This document shows positions 41,616 to 49,645 of a stretch of 64,000 bases of DNA, piece by piece (within the stretch, counting starts at the first letter, position 1; the number at the start of each line of letters is the position of its first letter). The position numbers were made by a program, and so were the translations under genes. Origin of the DNA: Verrucomicrobia bacterium UBA3841 (GTDB taxonomy: Bacteria; Verrucomicrobiota; Kiritimatiellia; RFP12; UBA1067); assembly GCA_002392765.1 (NCBI GenBank), contig DGHT01000043.1, positions 5,232 through 69,231 on the forward strand, given 5' to 3'. The notes beneath the pieces were generated by a model. That model saw nothing but the letters and a program-made list of their open reading frames with translations, was not told where the DNA came from and did not search any database.

Positions 41616-43694
41616 ATGAATGCAACTTACGAACCGCCGGAAGACAATGAAAAGTGCCTTGAAAAATACGGCAGCGACCTGACGGAGCTCGCCAGGACGG
41701 GAAAACTGGATCCCGTTATAGGCCGAGACACCGAAATCCGCGATGTCATAAGGATTCTTTCAAGAAAGACGAAGAACAACCCGGTCCTCATAGGAGAACC
41801 GGGCGTCGGGAAAACCGCCATAGTCGAAGGCCTCGCCCAGCGTATCGTCAGGGGGGACGTCCCGGACGGGCTGAAGGAGAGGACCGTCTTCTCCCTCGAC
41901 ATGACCGCACTGATGGCGGGCGCGATGTACAGGGGACAGTTCGAGGAGCGTCTCAAGGCCGTGCTGAAAAAGATAAAGGAATCGGACGGGAAGATCATCC
42001 TGTTCATCGACGAGATACACACAATCGTCGGAGCGGGAAAGACGGAGGGATCGTCCGACGCCGGAAACATGCTCAAACCCATGCTAGCGCGCGGGGAACT
42101 GCACTGCGTTGGCGCGACGACTCTCGACGAATACCGCAAATACATGGAGAAGGACGCCGCGCTGGAAAGGCGTTTCCAGCCGGTGATGGTCGATCCGCCC
42201 TGCGAGGAGGACGCGATATCGATTCTCCGCGGCATCAAGGACCGGTTCGAGAAGTACCACAACGTGAGAATCCGCGACGATGCGCTGGTCAGCGCAGTCG
42301 CGCTCTCGTCGCGGTACATCCAAGACAGGTTTCTGCCCGACAAGGCGATCGATCTTCTCGACGAAGCCTGCGCCAGGATCAGAACGGAAATGGACTCCTG
42401 TCCGCAGGAGCTCGACGGCATATCGCGTCACTTGAGGCGGCTCGAGATCGAAGAAATCGCCCTCAAGAAGGAAAAGGACGAGACTTCCAAAAAACGCCTC
42501 GAAGAGCTGCGCAAGGAACTGGCGGAACTGCGTGAGAAATCAGACCGCCTGACCGCGCAGTGGAAGGACGAGAAAGCGAAGCTCGAGCAGGTGAAAAAGG
42601 CGCGCGAGAAACTCGACACGGCCCGCAACGCCTTCGAGATCGCCCTTTCACGGGGCGACAACGAAACCGCCGCGCGCTACAAATACGGCATCATTCCCGG
42701 AATCGAGGAGGAGATCAGAAAACACGAGGAAGACGTGAAAGCCCTCGGAGCCGGCGCGCTTCTGCGCGAAGAGGTGACGGGCGACGAAATCGCCGAGGTC
42801 GTCTCGCGCTGGAGCGGCATACCGGTCATGAAACTGAAGGAGGGCGAGCGCGAGAAACTCGTCCGCCTGGCCGACACTCTCCACAAGCGCGTCATCGGGC
42901 AGGACAAGGCGGTGGAAGCCGTTTCCGACGCCGTCCTGCGCTCTCGCGCCGGAATAAAGAACCGCAACAGGCCCGTCGGCGCGTTCCTCTTCCTCGGCCC
43001 CACTGGAGTCGGCAAAACGGAACTCGCAAAAGCTCTGGCCGCCGAACTGTTCGACGACGAGAACGCGATGGTGCGTCTCGACATGTCCGAATACATGGAG
43101 AAATACGCGGTGTCGCGCCTTGTGGGAGCGCCTCCGGGATATGTAGGATTCGAGGACGGCGGACAGCTCACGGAGGCAGTGCGCAGGAAACAGTTCTCGG
43201 TCGTGCTGCTCGACGAAATCGAAAAGGCGCACCCGGACGTCTTCAACCTTCTGTTGCAGGTTTTGGACGATGGACGCCTGACGGACAGCCACGGACGGAC
43301 GGTTTCGTTCAAGAACACCGTCATAATCATGACGTCGAACGCCGCAAGGCGCGACCTTGAACAGATATTCCGTCCGGAGTTTCTGAACCGCCTCGATGAG
43401 ATTCTGGAGTTCGATTCGCTGAACAGGGATCAGATCAAGGAGATTGTGAAACTGCAGCTGAAAGATTTCGCCGGCCGTCTCGCCGACCAGAACCTGTCGC
43501 TCGACATAGACGATGCCGCCGTCGGCATTCTCGCGGAGAACGGATACGATCCTGCGTTCGGGGCGCGTCCGGTCAAGCGGGCCATCCAGCGCGACCTGGA
43601 GAATCCGATCGCGAAGAAGATCGTCAAAGGCGACTATCCGCCCGGCTCGACGATTCGCGTCACCGCCAAAGGCGGCGCGATATCGCTCGAGTAA
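41616..43694 (+). CDS. clpB: ClpB-type disaggregase lacking the N-terminal domain
   Basis: Hexameric ATPase that, with DnaK, re-solubilises aggregated proteins. AAA-1 carries GEPGVGKT (~62) and FIDEIHTIVGAG. A full coiled-coil middle domain covers ~265-380. AAA-2 has GPTGVGKT (~462) and GAPPGYVGFEDGG. The protein has 692 residues against ~857 in E. coli ClpB because the Clp_N domain is absent; translation begins just before the D1 domain, after a genuine promoter and ribosome-binding site, so this is not an internal start of a longer gene. The sigma-54 promoter is unusual for clpB. The adjacent GAFTGA activator is the likely regulator. Confidence 0.93.
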   Translation: MNATYEPPEDNEKCLEKYGSDLTELARTGKLDPVIGRDTEIRDVIRILSRKTKNNPVLIGEPGVGKTAIVEGLAQRIVRGDVPDGLKERTVFSLDMTALMAGAMYRGQFEERLKAVLKKIKESDGKIILFIDEIHTIVGAGKTEGSSDAGNMLKPMLARGELHCVGATTLDEYRKYMEKDAALERRFQPVMVDPPCEEDAISILRGIKDRFEKYHNVRIRDDALVSAVALSSRYIQDRFLPDKAIDLLDEACARIRTEMDSCPQELDGISRHLRRLEIEEIALKKEKDETSKKRLEELRKELAELREKSDRLTAQWKDEKAKLEQVKKAREKLDTARNAFEIALSRGDNETAARYKYGIIPGIEEEIRKHEEDVKALGAGALLREEVTGDEIAEVVSRWSGIPVMKLKEGEREKLVRLADTLHKRVIGQDKAVEAVSDAVLRSRAGIKNRNRPVGAFLFLGPTGVGKTELAKALAAELFDDENAMVRLDMSEYMEKYAVSRLVGAPPGYVGFEDGGQLTEAVRRKQFSVVLLDEIEKAHPDVFNLLLQVLDDGRLTDSHGRTVSFKNTVIIMTSNAARRDLEQIFRPEFLNRLDEILEFDSLNRDQIKEIVKLQLKDFAGRLADQNLSLDIDDAAVGILAENGYDPAFGARPVKRAIQRDLENPIAKKIVKGDYPPGSTIRVTAKGGAISLE

Positions 43695-43703
43695 AATTTT
43701 CAG

Positions 43704-43732
43704 TGGATTTTTCGTCTGCCGTTTAGTATAAT
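43704..43732 (+). promoter_or_regulatory. Probable promoter of the DUF805 gene
   Basis: TATAAT (43727-43732, again followed by ATT) with a weak -35 TGGATT (43704-43709) 17 nt upstream. The predicted leader to the ATG at 43805 is about 65 nt. Confidence 0.5.
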
Positions 43733-43804
43733 ATTGGGCAAGGCGCAAAGCCGGAAACTACAACCAAAAGCATATACAAAACCAAACAGAAAGGTATCGA
43801 AAAA

Positions 43805-44395
43805 ATGTTCCTCAAGGCATTCGAAAGACTCAAAGTTCCAAGCAAATTCGTCGACATCAACGACGTTTCCACGAGAAGCGAGTATTGGGGGACTTATCTT
43901 CTCATCTCCCTGCCTTTCTTCCTGCTTTCCGCGCCCTTCATTATTATACCGTGCTTCATGGACGAGATCGGCAATGCCTCGAAATTCATGCTGATCATAG
44001 GCACCTTTCTGTCCATGATCGGACTGCTGGCGTTCCTCCCCGTATTCGCCCGCAGGCTGAGGGACATCGGCATCTCCCCGTGGTTCGCCATTCTGTGCAT
44101 TGCACCATCGATCTTCCCGTACGTGTCGGGTCTTACAGGCATAGCGATGATCGTGTTCGGATGCATTCCCGGCAAGAACAAAGAATCTGCGGAGCAGAGC
44201 GGTGCGCAGTCCGGCTCGTCCCCGGCGTTCTTCTGGATGGCCGCCGTAGCCCTTTTCATGCTCATTGGCATACGCACGATGCAGAGCAACATCACCGTGG
44301 TGCAGGATGTCTTTGAGTCAAGAATCGAGAACAGCATTAAGAAAAACCTCAAGAACCTTGAAAGATCGTTCAACTCTTCCAGTTACTGGGACTGA
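43805..44395 (+). CDS. DUF805-like membrane protein
   Basis: 196 residues with three or four predicted membrane helices. The DUF805 hallmarks RSEYWGTYLL near residue 23 and RRLRDIGIS near 83 are present. After an extra helix (FFWMAAVALFMLIGI) it ends in a charged helix (ESRIENSIKKNLKNLERSF) not usual for the family. The function of DUF805 is unknown. It is followed by a strong intrinsic terminator, so it forms a single-gene unit after clpB. Confidence 0.75.
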   Translation: MFLKAFERLKVPSKFVDINDVSTRSEYWGTYLLISLPFFLLSAPFIIIPCFMDEIGNASKFMLIIGTFLSMIGLLAFLPVFARRLRDIGISPWFAILCIAPSIFPYVSGLTGIAMIVFGCIPGKNKESAEQSGAQSGSSPAFFWMAAVALFMLIGIRTMQSNITVVQDVFESRIENSIKKNLKNLERSFNSSSYWD

Positions 44396-44425
44396 TCCGG
44401 CGATCGGAAAATCCGATGAAAGCGG

Positions 44426-44460
44426 CAGGGCGCGTCCAACGACGCGCCCTGTTGTTTTTT
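44426..44460 (+). terminator. Intrinsic terminator after the DUF805 gene
   Basis: An 11-bp perfect stem (CAGGGCGCGTC at 44426-44436 with GACGCGCCCTG at 44441-44451), a CAAC loop and TTGTTTTTT. It lies 30 nt after the stop codon. Confidence 0.9.
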
Positions 44461-44602
44461 GTCGCACCGCCGCAACCGTATTGTCAAACCGGGATCGGCG
44501 CAAATCCATTGGACGTCCAGCAACTCTGCAGCGTCAAAAAGAAAACCGGCCTGCAGACGGCAACCGCCCGCAAGCCGATTCGATACAGCGCTAAAACAGG
44601 CC

Positions 44603-44869
44603 TTAGAACCCGTACGAAGACGAAGCGGAAGCGGCAGCCGCGCTGAACACGACAATCCAGAGAATCGAGATGATGGTAGCAATGATGCTGAGCACAAGAC
44701 CGGCAATCGCAATTCCCTTGCCCTGTCCGTTGTTTTTCTTGGCGACATTTATGCCGCAGCCGCCAAGGACTATGCCGACAATAGAGGGAAGAAGCGAAAA
44801 CCATCCAAAGCACGGAATCCAGCAGATGATGATCGTGATTATACCCAGTACGAGAGATGCAACGCCCAT
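44603..44869 (-). CDS. Small DUF4190-like membrane protein
   Basis: 88 residues with two or three hydrophobic helices (SLVLGIITIIICWIPCFGWF; SIVGIVLGG; IAGLVLSIIATIISILWIVV) and a short polar loop NVAKKNNGQGKG. This is the pattern of DUF4190-type proteins, whose G-I/A-G-L segment follows a basic loop. An AAAGGAG site precedes the ATG. No role is known. The stretch between 44461 and 44602 holds nothing recognisable. Confidence 0.65.
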   Translation of the reverse strand: MGVASLVLGIITIIICWIPCFGWFSLLPSIVGIVLGGCGINVAKKNNGQGKGIAIAGLVLSIIATIISILWIVVFSAAAASASSSYGF

Positions 44870-44987
44870 TTTTTTTCTCCTTTTTATTTGTGATATTTAT
44901 CTTTTCCCCACTAGAGGAAACTGAATAATGACATTCTACCAAAAAGTTCCTGCTTGTGCAAGAATATTTTCTGCGCCAAACAGCCAG

Positions 44988-45713
44988 TCATGATCCGTGC
45001 GCGGCGCGGCGCTTCGTGAAAAGGCCGAAGCGGTTCAGCGCGAACGACATCCGCAGGGATTCGAACGCTATCGATGCGTTGATTTTCGAATAGCCTTCGC
45101 GCCGGTCGGTGAAGGAAATCGGGATCTCGCGCACCGAAAGGCCGGCGCGCCACGCCCGCCAGTTCATTTCGAGTTGGAAGGAATATCCGGAGCTTTCCGC
45201 GCAGCGGAACGAAATACGCTCGAGCGCGGAAGCCTTCCACGCCTTGAATCCGCCCGTCGGATCCGCTATGCGCATGCCGGTGACAGTCCTGATGAACATC
45301 CCGCCGAGTCTCGAAACGAGTCTGCGCTTGAAAGGCCATCCCGGGGTCGATCCGCCCTTGACGTAGCGAGAACCTATGACAAGGTCGGCATCGACCGCGA
45401 GGAGTCTCGGCAGATCGGCCGGATCATGCGAGAAATCGCAGTCCATCTGCACGATTCTGTCCGCCCCAAGCCTCAGCGCCTCGGCGAAACCGGCGACGTA
45501 GGCGCGCCCGAGCCCCTCTTTGCGGGCGCGGGAGAGAAGATGTATCCTGCCGTCCGACTCCGCCATCGACGCGACCGCGCGCCCCGTGCCGTCGGGGGAG
45601 TTGTCGTCTACGAACAGAACTTCCGCGCCGGGCGACGAATCGAGTACCGCTTTCGCCATGCGCTCCACGTTCCCGATTTCGTCGTACGTGGGGATTACGG
45701 CGAGCGTTCTCAT
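44988..45713 (-). CDS. Dolichol-phosphate-mannose-synthase-like glycosyltransferase (GT2)
   Basis: GT2 family polyprenol-phosphate glycosyltransferase. The N-terminal LAVIPTYDEIGNVERM and VDDNSPDGTG are followed by QMDCDFSHDP (the metal-binding DxD region) and IGSRYVKGGSTPGWP, all typical of DPM1-like enzymes. There are no C-terminal membrane helices, so it is the soluble 241-residue form. The start at 45713 overlaps the plsY stop codon; the longer open frame is a plsY shadow. It may charge a lipid carrier with a hexose for protein or glycan modification in the envelope. Confidence 0.9.
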   Translation of the reverse strand: MRTLAVIPTYDEIGNVERMAKAVLDSSPGAEVLFVDDNSPDGTGRAVASMAESDGRIHLLSRARKEGLGRAYVAGFAEALRLGADRIVQMDCDFSHDPADLPRLLAVDADLVIGSRYVKGGSTPGWPFKRRLVSRLGGMFIRTVTGMRIADPTGGFKAWKASALERISFRCAESSGYSFQLEMNWRAWRAGLSVREIPISFTDRREGYSKINASIAFESLRMSFALNRFGLFTKRRAAHGS

Positions 45714-46336
45714 TTTTTCGCGTCTCCACGCTTTCCGAAAAGATAGATTTTGTTTTCCTCGCCGGCCGCGAGCCGCCTGATGTTCGAACGGTGCTTCCAG
45801 ATTACGAACAGCGCGACAGCCGTTACGAGAATGCACTGCGGAAGATCGCGGAACCCCTTTGTGCCGAGAACGGGGAACCAGACGCAAACGGACAGGAACG
45901 CGGCCGCCGTGCAGCTGCCGAGCGAAATGTAGTTCGACAGGGCGAATACGGCCGCGAATATAGCGAACGCTACGCCTACGAGCGCAGGAGCGAGCGCGAT
46001 GAGCATTCCGAACGCGGTGGCCACGCCCTTCCCGCCCTTGAATCTCATGTACGGCGTGAGCATGTGCCCGACGACGCACGCGACGCCTACCGCGAGCGGA
46101 AGCCACTCGCGCGGCGCCCACTGCCGGGCCGCGAGAACGGGAACGAGACCCTTCAGGACGTCGCATGCGAACGCGAGAAGGCCCCACTTCTTTCCGACCG
46201 TGCGGAAAACGTTCGTCGCGCCGATGTTTTTCGACCCTGCGGTTCTGACGTCCACGCCGCGCATGCGGCCGATCAGATAGCCGAAAGGGATTCCGCCGAT
46301 CAAATAGGCGCCGGCAATCCACAAAGTCTCTGTCAT
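45710..46336 (-). CDS. plsY: Acyl-phosphate:glycerol-3-phosphate acyltransferase PlsY
   Basis: Membrane enzyme that transfers an acyl group from acyl phosphate to glycerol 3-phosphate, the first step of phospholipid synthesis. It has the PlsY hallmarks GGIPFGYLIGR, GSKNIGATNVFR (~35-46), the loop GHMLTPYMRFKGGKGVATAFG (cut here by its family-typical FKGGKGVAT) and IWKHRSNIRRL near the C-terminus. 208 residues is normal. The start at 46336 overlaps the upstream stop codon (ATGA). A plsX gene is not in the window. Confidence 0.95.
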   Translation of the reverse strand: MTETLWIAGAYLIGGIPFGYLIGRMRGVDVRTAGSKNIGATNVFRTVGKKWGLLAFACDVLKGLVPVLAARQWAPREWLPLAVGVACVVGHMLTPYMRFKGGKGVATAFGMLIALAPALVGVAFAIFAAVFALSNYISLGSCTAAAFLSVCVWFPVLGTKGFRDLPQCILVTAVALFVIWKHRSNIRRLAAGEENKIYLFGKRGDAKK

Positions 46337-46734
46337 TCTTCGAACCTTTCCCGCCTCGCCGCCTTTATGGCGGAGTGTGCGTGTTTGTCCTGCAACATCT
46401 TTTCCTTCTGCCTGCGGCTTCTGCGGCGCTTCTGGCGCCTGATCTTCTCCGCCTGCTGGCGTTTCCTGCTCTTGCGGAGGTTTTCGCGCTCGAGAATCTC
46501 CTCGGCGAGCATTCTGCGCGCCAGCCATCTGTTCGTCTCGCGGCTTCGCGTCTCGCCGCACTTTACGGCGATGGCGCTAGGCGCGTGCGAGAGGCGCACG
46601 ACGCTGGACGTCTTGTTCGTCTTCTGTCCGCCGGGACCGCTCCCGAGGATGAAACTCTCTTCAAGATCCTCCTCGAACACGGACGCCTCCTTCATCAGCT
46701 CCTTGATCGACGCTATGGTCTCGGGCGAAATCAC
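46333..46734 (-). CDS. GGQ-domain release-factor-like protein
   Basis: 133 residues with the peptidyl-tRNA hydrolysis motif GSGPGGQKTNKTSS (GGQ at 35-37) and a long basic C-terminal tail, but no codon-recognition domains. This fits ribosome-rescue factors of the ArfB or MTRFR/C12orf65 type, and the SRETNRWLAR segment favours the second. It would release nascent chains from stalled ribosomes or split subunits. Overlaps both neighbours by ATGA. Confidence 0.82.
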   Translation of the reverse strand: MISPETIASIKELMKEASVFEEDLEESFILGSGPGGQKTNKTSSVVRLSHAPSAIAVKCGETRSRETNRWLARRMLAEEILERENLRKSRKRQQAEKIRRQKRRRSRRQKEKMLQDKHAHSAIKAARRERFEE

Positions 46735-47249
46735 TTTTCCGTCCTTTCCTCTTTGCGCGCGGCCGCCGCGTCACGGAGTTTTCTGTACTCTAGAATCGTT
46801 CTTTTCGCGACGAAGTACATGATCGGCGAGAGTATCAGGCCCAGCGCGACGCCGCCGATGAAGAACGAGGCGATCGTCCCGCCGGCGAGTGATTTGACGC
46901 TTTCGAAAGTCCACTCGGACGGAAGCTGCGGATCCTCCCCGAAAAGGAGCCTGTACACGACCCACGTCTGCGCCGGATAGATGAAGAAAATCGTGACCGG
47001 ATTCGTGATGAATGTCGCGACAGTCGCGCCGACCTTGCTCGTGCGAGTGACGATCGCCAGCGGGATGGACACTACAAGCTGCAGTCCGAAAGGTATCGCG
47101 CAGCCGACGAACATCCCTATCGCCCACCCGGCGGCCACTCTGCCGGGCGGCATTTTCTCCCTGACCATTTTCGATTTGAGAAGCCGCGCAAAGGCGCGGC
47201 ATTTGCGTCCGAATCCGCCTTTGCGGGATGTCCTGGCGCTTTCGGTCAT
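46731..47249 (-). CDS. DUF2062 membrane protein
   Basis: 172 residues starting at the ATG at 47249, which overlaps the DUF1015 stop codon. The DUF2062 pattern is visible: an amphipathic N-terminal part, SPGRVAAGWAIGMFVGCAIPFG-like helix, a second helix, NPVTIFFIYPAQTWVVYRL and a final helix pair. The family is found near glycosyltransferases and lipid genes; its function is unknown. The frame upstream to 47297 is a DUF1015 shadow. Confidence 0.82.
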   Translation of the reverse strand: MTESARTSRKGGFGRKCRAFARLLKSKMVREKMPPGRVAAGWAIGMFVGCAIPFGLQLVVSIPLAIVTRTSKVGATVATFITNPVTIFFIYPAQTWVVYRLLFGEDPQLPSEWTFESVKSLAGGTIASFFIGGVALGLILSPIMYFVAKRTILEYRKLRDAAAARKEERTEK

Positions 47250-48445
47250 GGTATCCTGTGGATGAAAAGACCGCTTCTGAGCTTGGGCTCGAACCATGTC
47301 GACTTGGGCGGCATGATCGCTCCGGCATCGGCTATGGACATCATTTCCCCGACGCTTACGCCTTCCATCGAAAACGCCACGGCCGCCTCGCCCGAATCGA
47401 CCTTCGCCTCAAGTTCGCCTTCGCCGCGTATGCCTCCGCTGAAGGAGATGCGCGGATCGGTGCGCGGATCCTGTATGCCGAGCACCGGCGCGAGGAACCG
47501 GTCTTGCAGATAGCTCACGTCGAGCGCGGAAACGGCGTCCGCACCCGGCGGGATTTCCCAGCAGAGGTCCTTCCACCCGCCTTTGAAATACATGCGGCAG
47601 TGGCGAGGCCCCTTATCCTTCCCGATTTTGAAATTCTGCGAAAGCAGGGAGAGGAACTCGTCCGGACGTTTCCCGTCGAGATCCGCAACCAGCCTGTTGT
47701 ACGGGAGTATCTTCAGCTGTCCGGCCGGGAATATCACGCCGAGGAACCAGCGGCTCTCGCCTTCGAATCCGCGCGCCTGCGCGTACCTCGCGGCCGCCGC
47801 GCTCCTGTGGTGTCCGTCGGCGATGTAGGCCACGGGAATCTCCGCGAAGCGCCGCTGGAGTTCCGCAGCCGCATCCGATCCTTCGCTTGCAATCTCCCAT
47901 ACGGTGTGCCTGATTCCGTCGGGGGCGGTGAAGTCGTAGAGCGGATCCCCCGACGTCGCGCGCGCGACGATCGCGTCGACCGCCGGGTCGTCCCGGTACG
48001 TGAGAAACGCCGGACCCGTATGCGCGCCCAGAGTCTCGATATGCCGCGTACGGTCGTCCTCTTTGTCCTTGCGCGTTTTTTCGTGCTGCTTCAAGACGCC
48101 GGAAAGATAGTCTTTCGTGTCGAAAACGGCGACGATGCCGGTCTGGGAATGGCCGCCCATGATCTGGCGGTACGCGTAGAACCTGCGTTCGGCGTCCTCT
48201 ATCAGCGTGCCGTCCGCCATGAGAGCGTCGAGAGCCCTGCGCGCCTGCGCATACGCGGCGTCGCTCGCCGGATCTGTCCCGGCCGGAAGATCGATCTCGG
48301 GCCGCGAGACGTGGAGAAAACTCTTGGGGTTCCCTTCCGCGAGAGCCTTCGCCTCTTTCTCGTCCACGGTATCATAAGGAACGGACGCGACCGAAGCCGC
48401 GTCCTTTACGTTCGGCCTGACGGCCGCAAACGGACGGATTTCCAT
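47246..48445 (-). CDS. DUF1015 family protein (SerK-like)
   Basis: 399 residues matching DUF1015: N-terminal IRPFAAVRPN and VPYDTVDEKEA, a central YADGHHR-like IADGHHRSAAA near residue 195, and a C-terminal GISFSGG/FSMEGVSVGEMMSIAD region ending PPKSTWFEPKLRSGLFIH. An archaeal member (SerK) is an ADP-dependent serine kinase, so a serine or small-molecule kinase role is possible. It starts 5 nt after the surface-repeat gene and overlaps DUF2062. Confidence 0.88.
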   Translation of the reverse strand: MEIRPFAAVRPNVKDAASVASVPYDTVDEKEAKALAEGNPKSFLHVSRPEIDLPAGTDPASDAAYAQARRALDALMADGTLIEDAERRFYAYRQIMGGHSQTGIVAVFDTKDYLSGVLKQHEKTRKDKEDDRTRHIETLGAHTGPAFLTYRDDPAVDAIVARATSGDPLYDFTAPDGIRHTVWEIASEGSDAAAELQRRFAEIPVAYIADGHHRSAAAARYAQARGFEGESRWFLGVIFPAGQLKILPYNRLVADLDGKRPDEFLSLLSQNFKIGKDKGPRHCRMYFKGGWKDLCWEIPPGADAVSALDVSYLQDRFLAPVLGIQDPRTDPRISFSGGIRGEGELEAKVDSGEAAVAFSMEGVSVGEMMSIADAGAIMPPKSTWFEPKLRSGLFIHRIP

Positions 48446-48450
48446 AATCT

Positions 48451-49032
48451 TCAGAATCCTACGTTCAAAACAGGGCAGAATCTCAATTCAGCGTCGCGGA
48501 TGATATTGACGACGCCAAGCTGGAAACCGTACAGTTCGTCGGCCCTGTTGATCAGGCCCGCCTGGACGCCGGTCATGCTGCCAACGGTATTGACAAGTCC
48601 GCCCTGGACGCCGTTCAAGCTGCCGCACTCGTTCCAGAGACCGACCTGTATGCCAAGCGCGTCCGCCTGGGAGGCGGAGTTGTAGAGTCCGACCTGGATT
48701 CCCGAAAGCTGGTCTTTCACATCGTTCCTGAGGGCGTTGACCTGGATGCCTTCAAAATACTGCGATCTGCCCCACAGGCCCACGTCGAATCCGGTTACGC
48801 TTTCCTGCTTCGTGGAAAAAGGAATCGTGATTCTAAGGCCAACCAGATCCGGGGTTTCCGGTATCTCGCAAATGGCTATGAACGCCGGCCACTGGGCAAC
48901 CTGCTTCTTTTGCGCGCTTGCGACTTCGGGAACGGTCACGTCGTCTTCGTAATCTTCAAGCTCGTCGACCTCCTGGGCTCGAATACTCGCGGCTGCGATG
49001 GCGGCTAACGCCAGAGAAAGCATTTTTTTCAT
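48451..49032 (-). CDS. Secreted LA_2272-type surface-repeat protein
   Basis: 193 residues with a Sec signal peptide (KKMLSLALAAIAAASIRAQ). The mature part contains a series of about 20-residue repeats of the form GIQVGLYN / GIQVGLWN / GVQGGLVN / GVQAGLIN / GFQLGVVN, typical of LA_2272 family surface repeats first named in Leptospira. They probably form a short beta-solenoid or barrel-like structure. It is the promoter-proximal gene of the DUF1015-plsY operon and lies 5 nt before DUF1015, an odd pairing of surface and core genes. Confidence 0.78.
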   Translation of the reverse strand: MKKMLSLALAAIAAASIRAQEVDELEDYEDDVTVPEVASAQKKQVAQWPAFIAICEIPETPDLVGLRITIPFSTKQESVTGFDVGLWGRSQYFEGIQVNALRNDVKDQLSGIQVGLYNSASQADALGIQVGLWNECGSLNGVQGGLVNTVGSMTGVQAGLINRADELYGFQLGVVNIIRDAELRFCPVLNVGF

Positions 49033-49067
49033 CGGGTAGACTCCTGATTGTTTGTCGTAATGACAAT

Positions 49068-49096
49068 ATTATATGATTTTATTCTTGATTTGGCAA
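49068..49096 (-). promoter_or_regulatory. Promoter of the surface-repeat/DUF1015/plsY operon
   Basis: On the minus strand TTGCCA (49091-49096), a 17-nt spacer and TATAAT (49068-49073, followed by ATTG) precede an AGGAG ribosome-binding site and the ATG at 49032. Confidence 0.72.
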
Positions 49097-49124
49097 GATT
49101 AAAGTTCCGGCGCGGAGCGCAGGT

Positions 49125-49625
49125 TCATTTGTCCGAAACGGAGATTTTCTTGATGACGACCGGCTCTTCCGGAACATTCTGGTGTGGACCGGAAAAACTC
49201 GTTTTCACCTTGGCGATCTTGTCCACGACTTCCATTCCGTCGACAACGGAACCGAAAACGGCATAGCCGAATTCCTGCGGATTAGGCCGCCTGAAATCGA
49301 GGAAGTTGTTGTCCACGAGATTGATGAAGAACTGGCTTGTCGCCGAATCGACCACCATCGTCCTGGCCATCGCTATCGTGCCGCGGAGGTTCTTCAGGCC
49401 GTTCATGGCCTCGTTCTTTATAGGTTCGCGGGTCGGTTTCTGGTCCATGGATTTGGTGAATCCGCCGCCCTGGATCATGAACCCGTCGATGACGCGGTGG
49501 AATATAGTGCCGTCGTAATGGCCGTCTTTGGCGTACTGCACGAAATTCTTCACGGTCGCGGGAGCGCGCACGGCGTCCAGTTCGACGGTTATCGTCCCCA
49601 TTGACGTTTCGATTATAGCTTTCAT
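49125..49625 (-). CDS. Cyclophilin-type peptidyl-prolyl cis-trans isomerase
   Basis: 166-residue cyclophilin domain without a signal peptide, so cytoplasmic. Motifs are FHRVIDGFMIQGG (catalytic Arg), TIAMARTMVVDSATSQFFINL and YAVFGSVVDGMEVVDKIAKV. It catalyses proline isomerisation during folding. It lies 20 nt after potD and may be transcribed with the pot operon, though a functional link is not evident. Confidence 0.93.
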   Translation of the reverse strand: MKAIIETSMGTITVELDAVRAPATVKNFVQYAKDGHYDGTIFHRVIDGFMIQGGGFTKSMDQKPTREPIKNEAMNGLKNLRGTIAMARTMVVDSATSQFFINLVDNNFLDFRRPNPQEFGYAVFGSVVDGMEVVDKIAKVKTSFSGPHQNVPEEPVVIKKISVSDK

Positions 49626-49645
49626 TCGGATATCCCCTTTCGATG

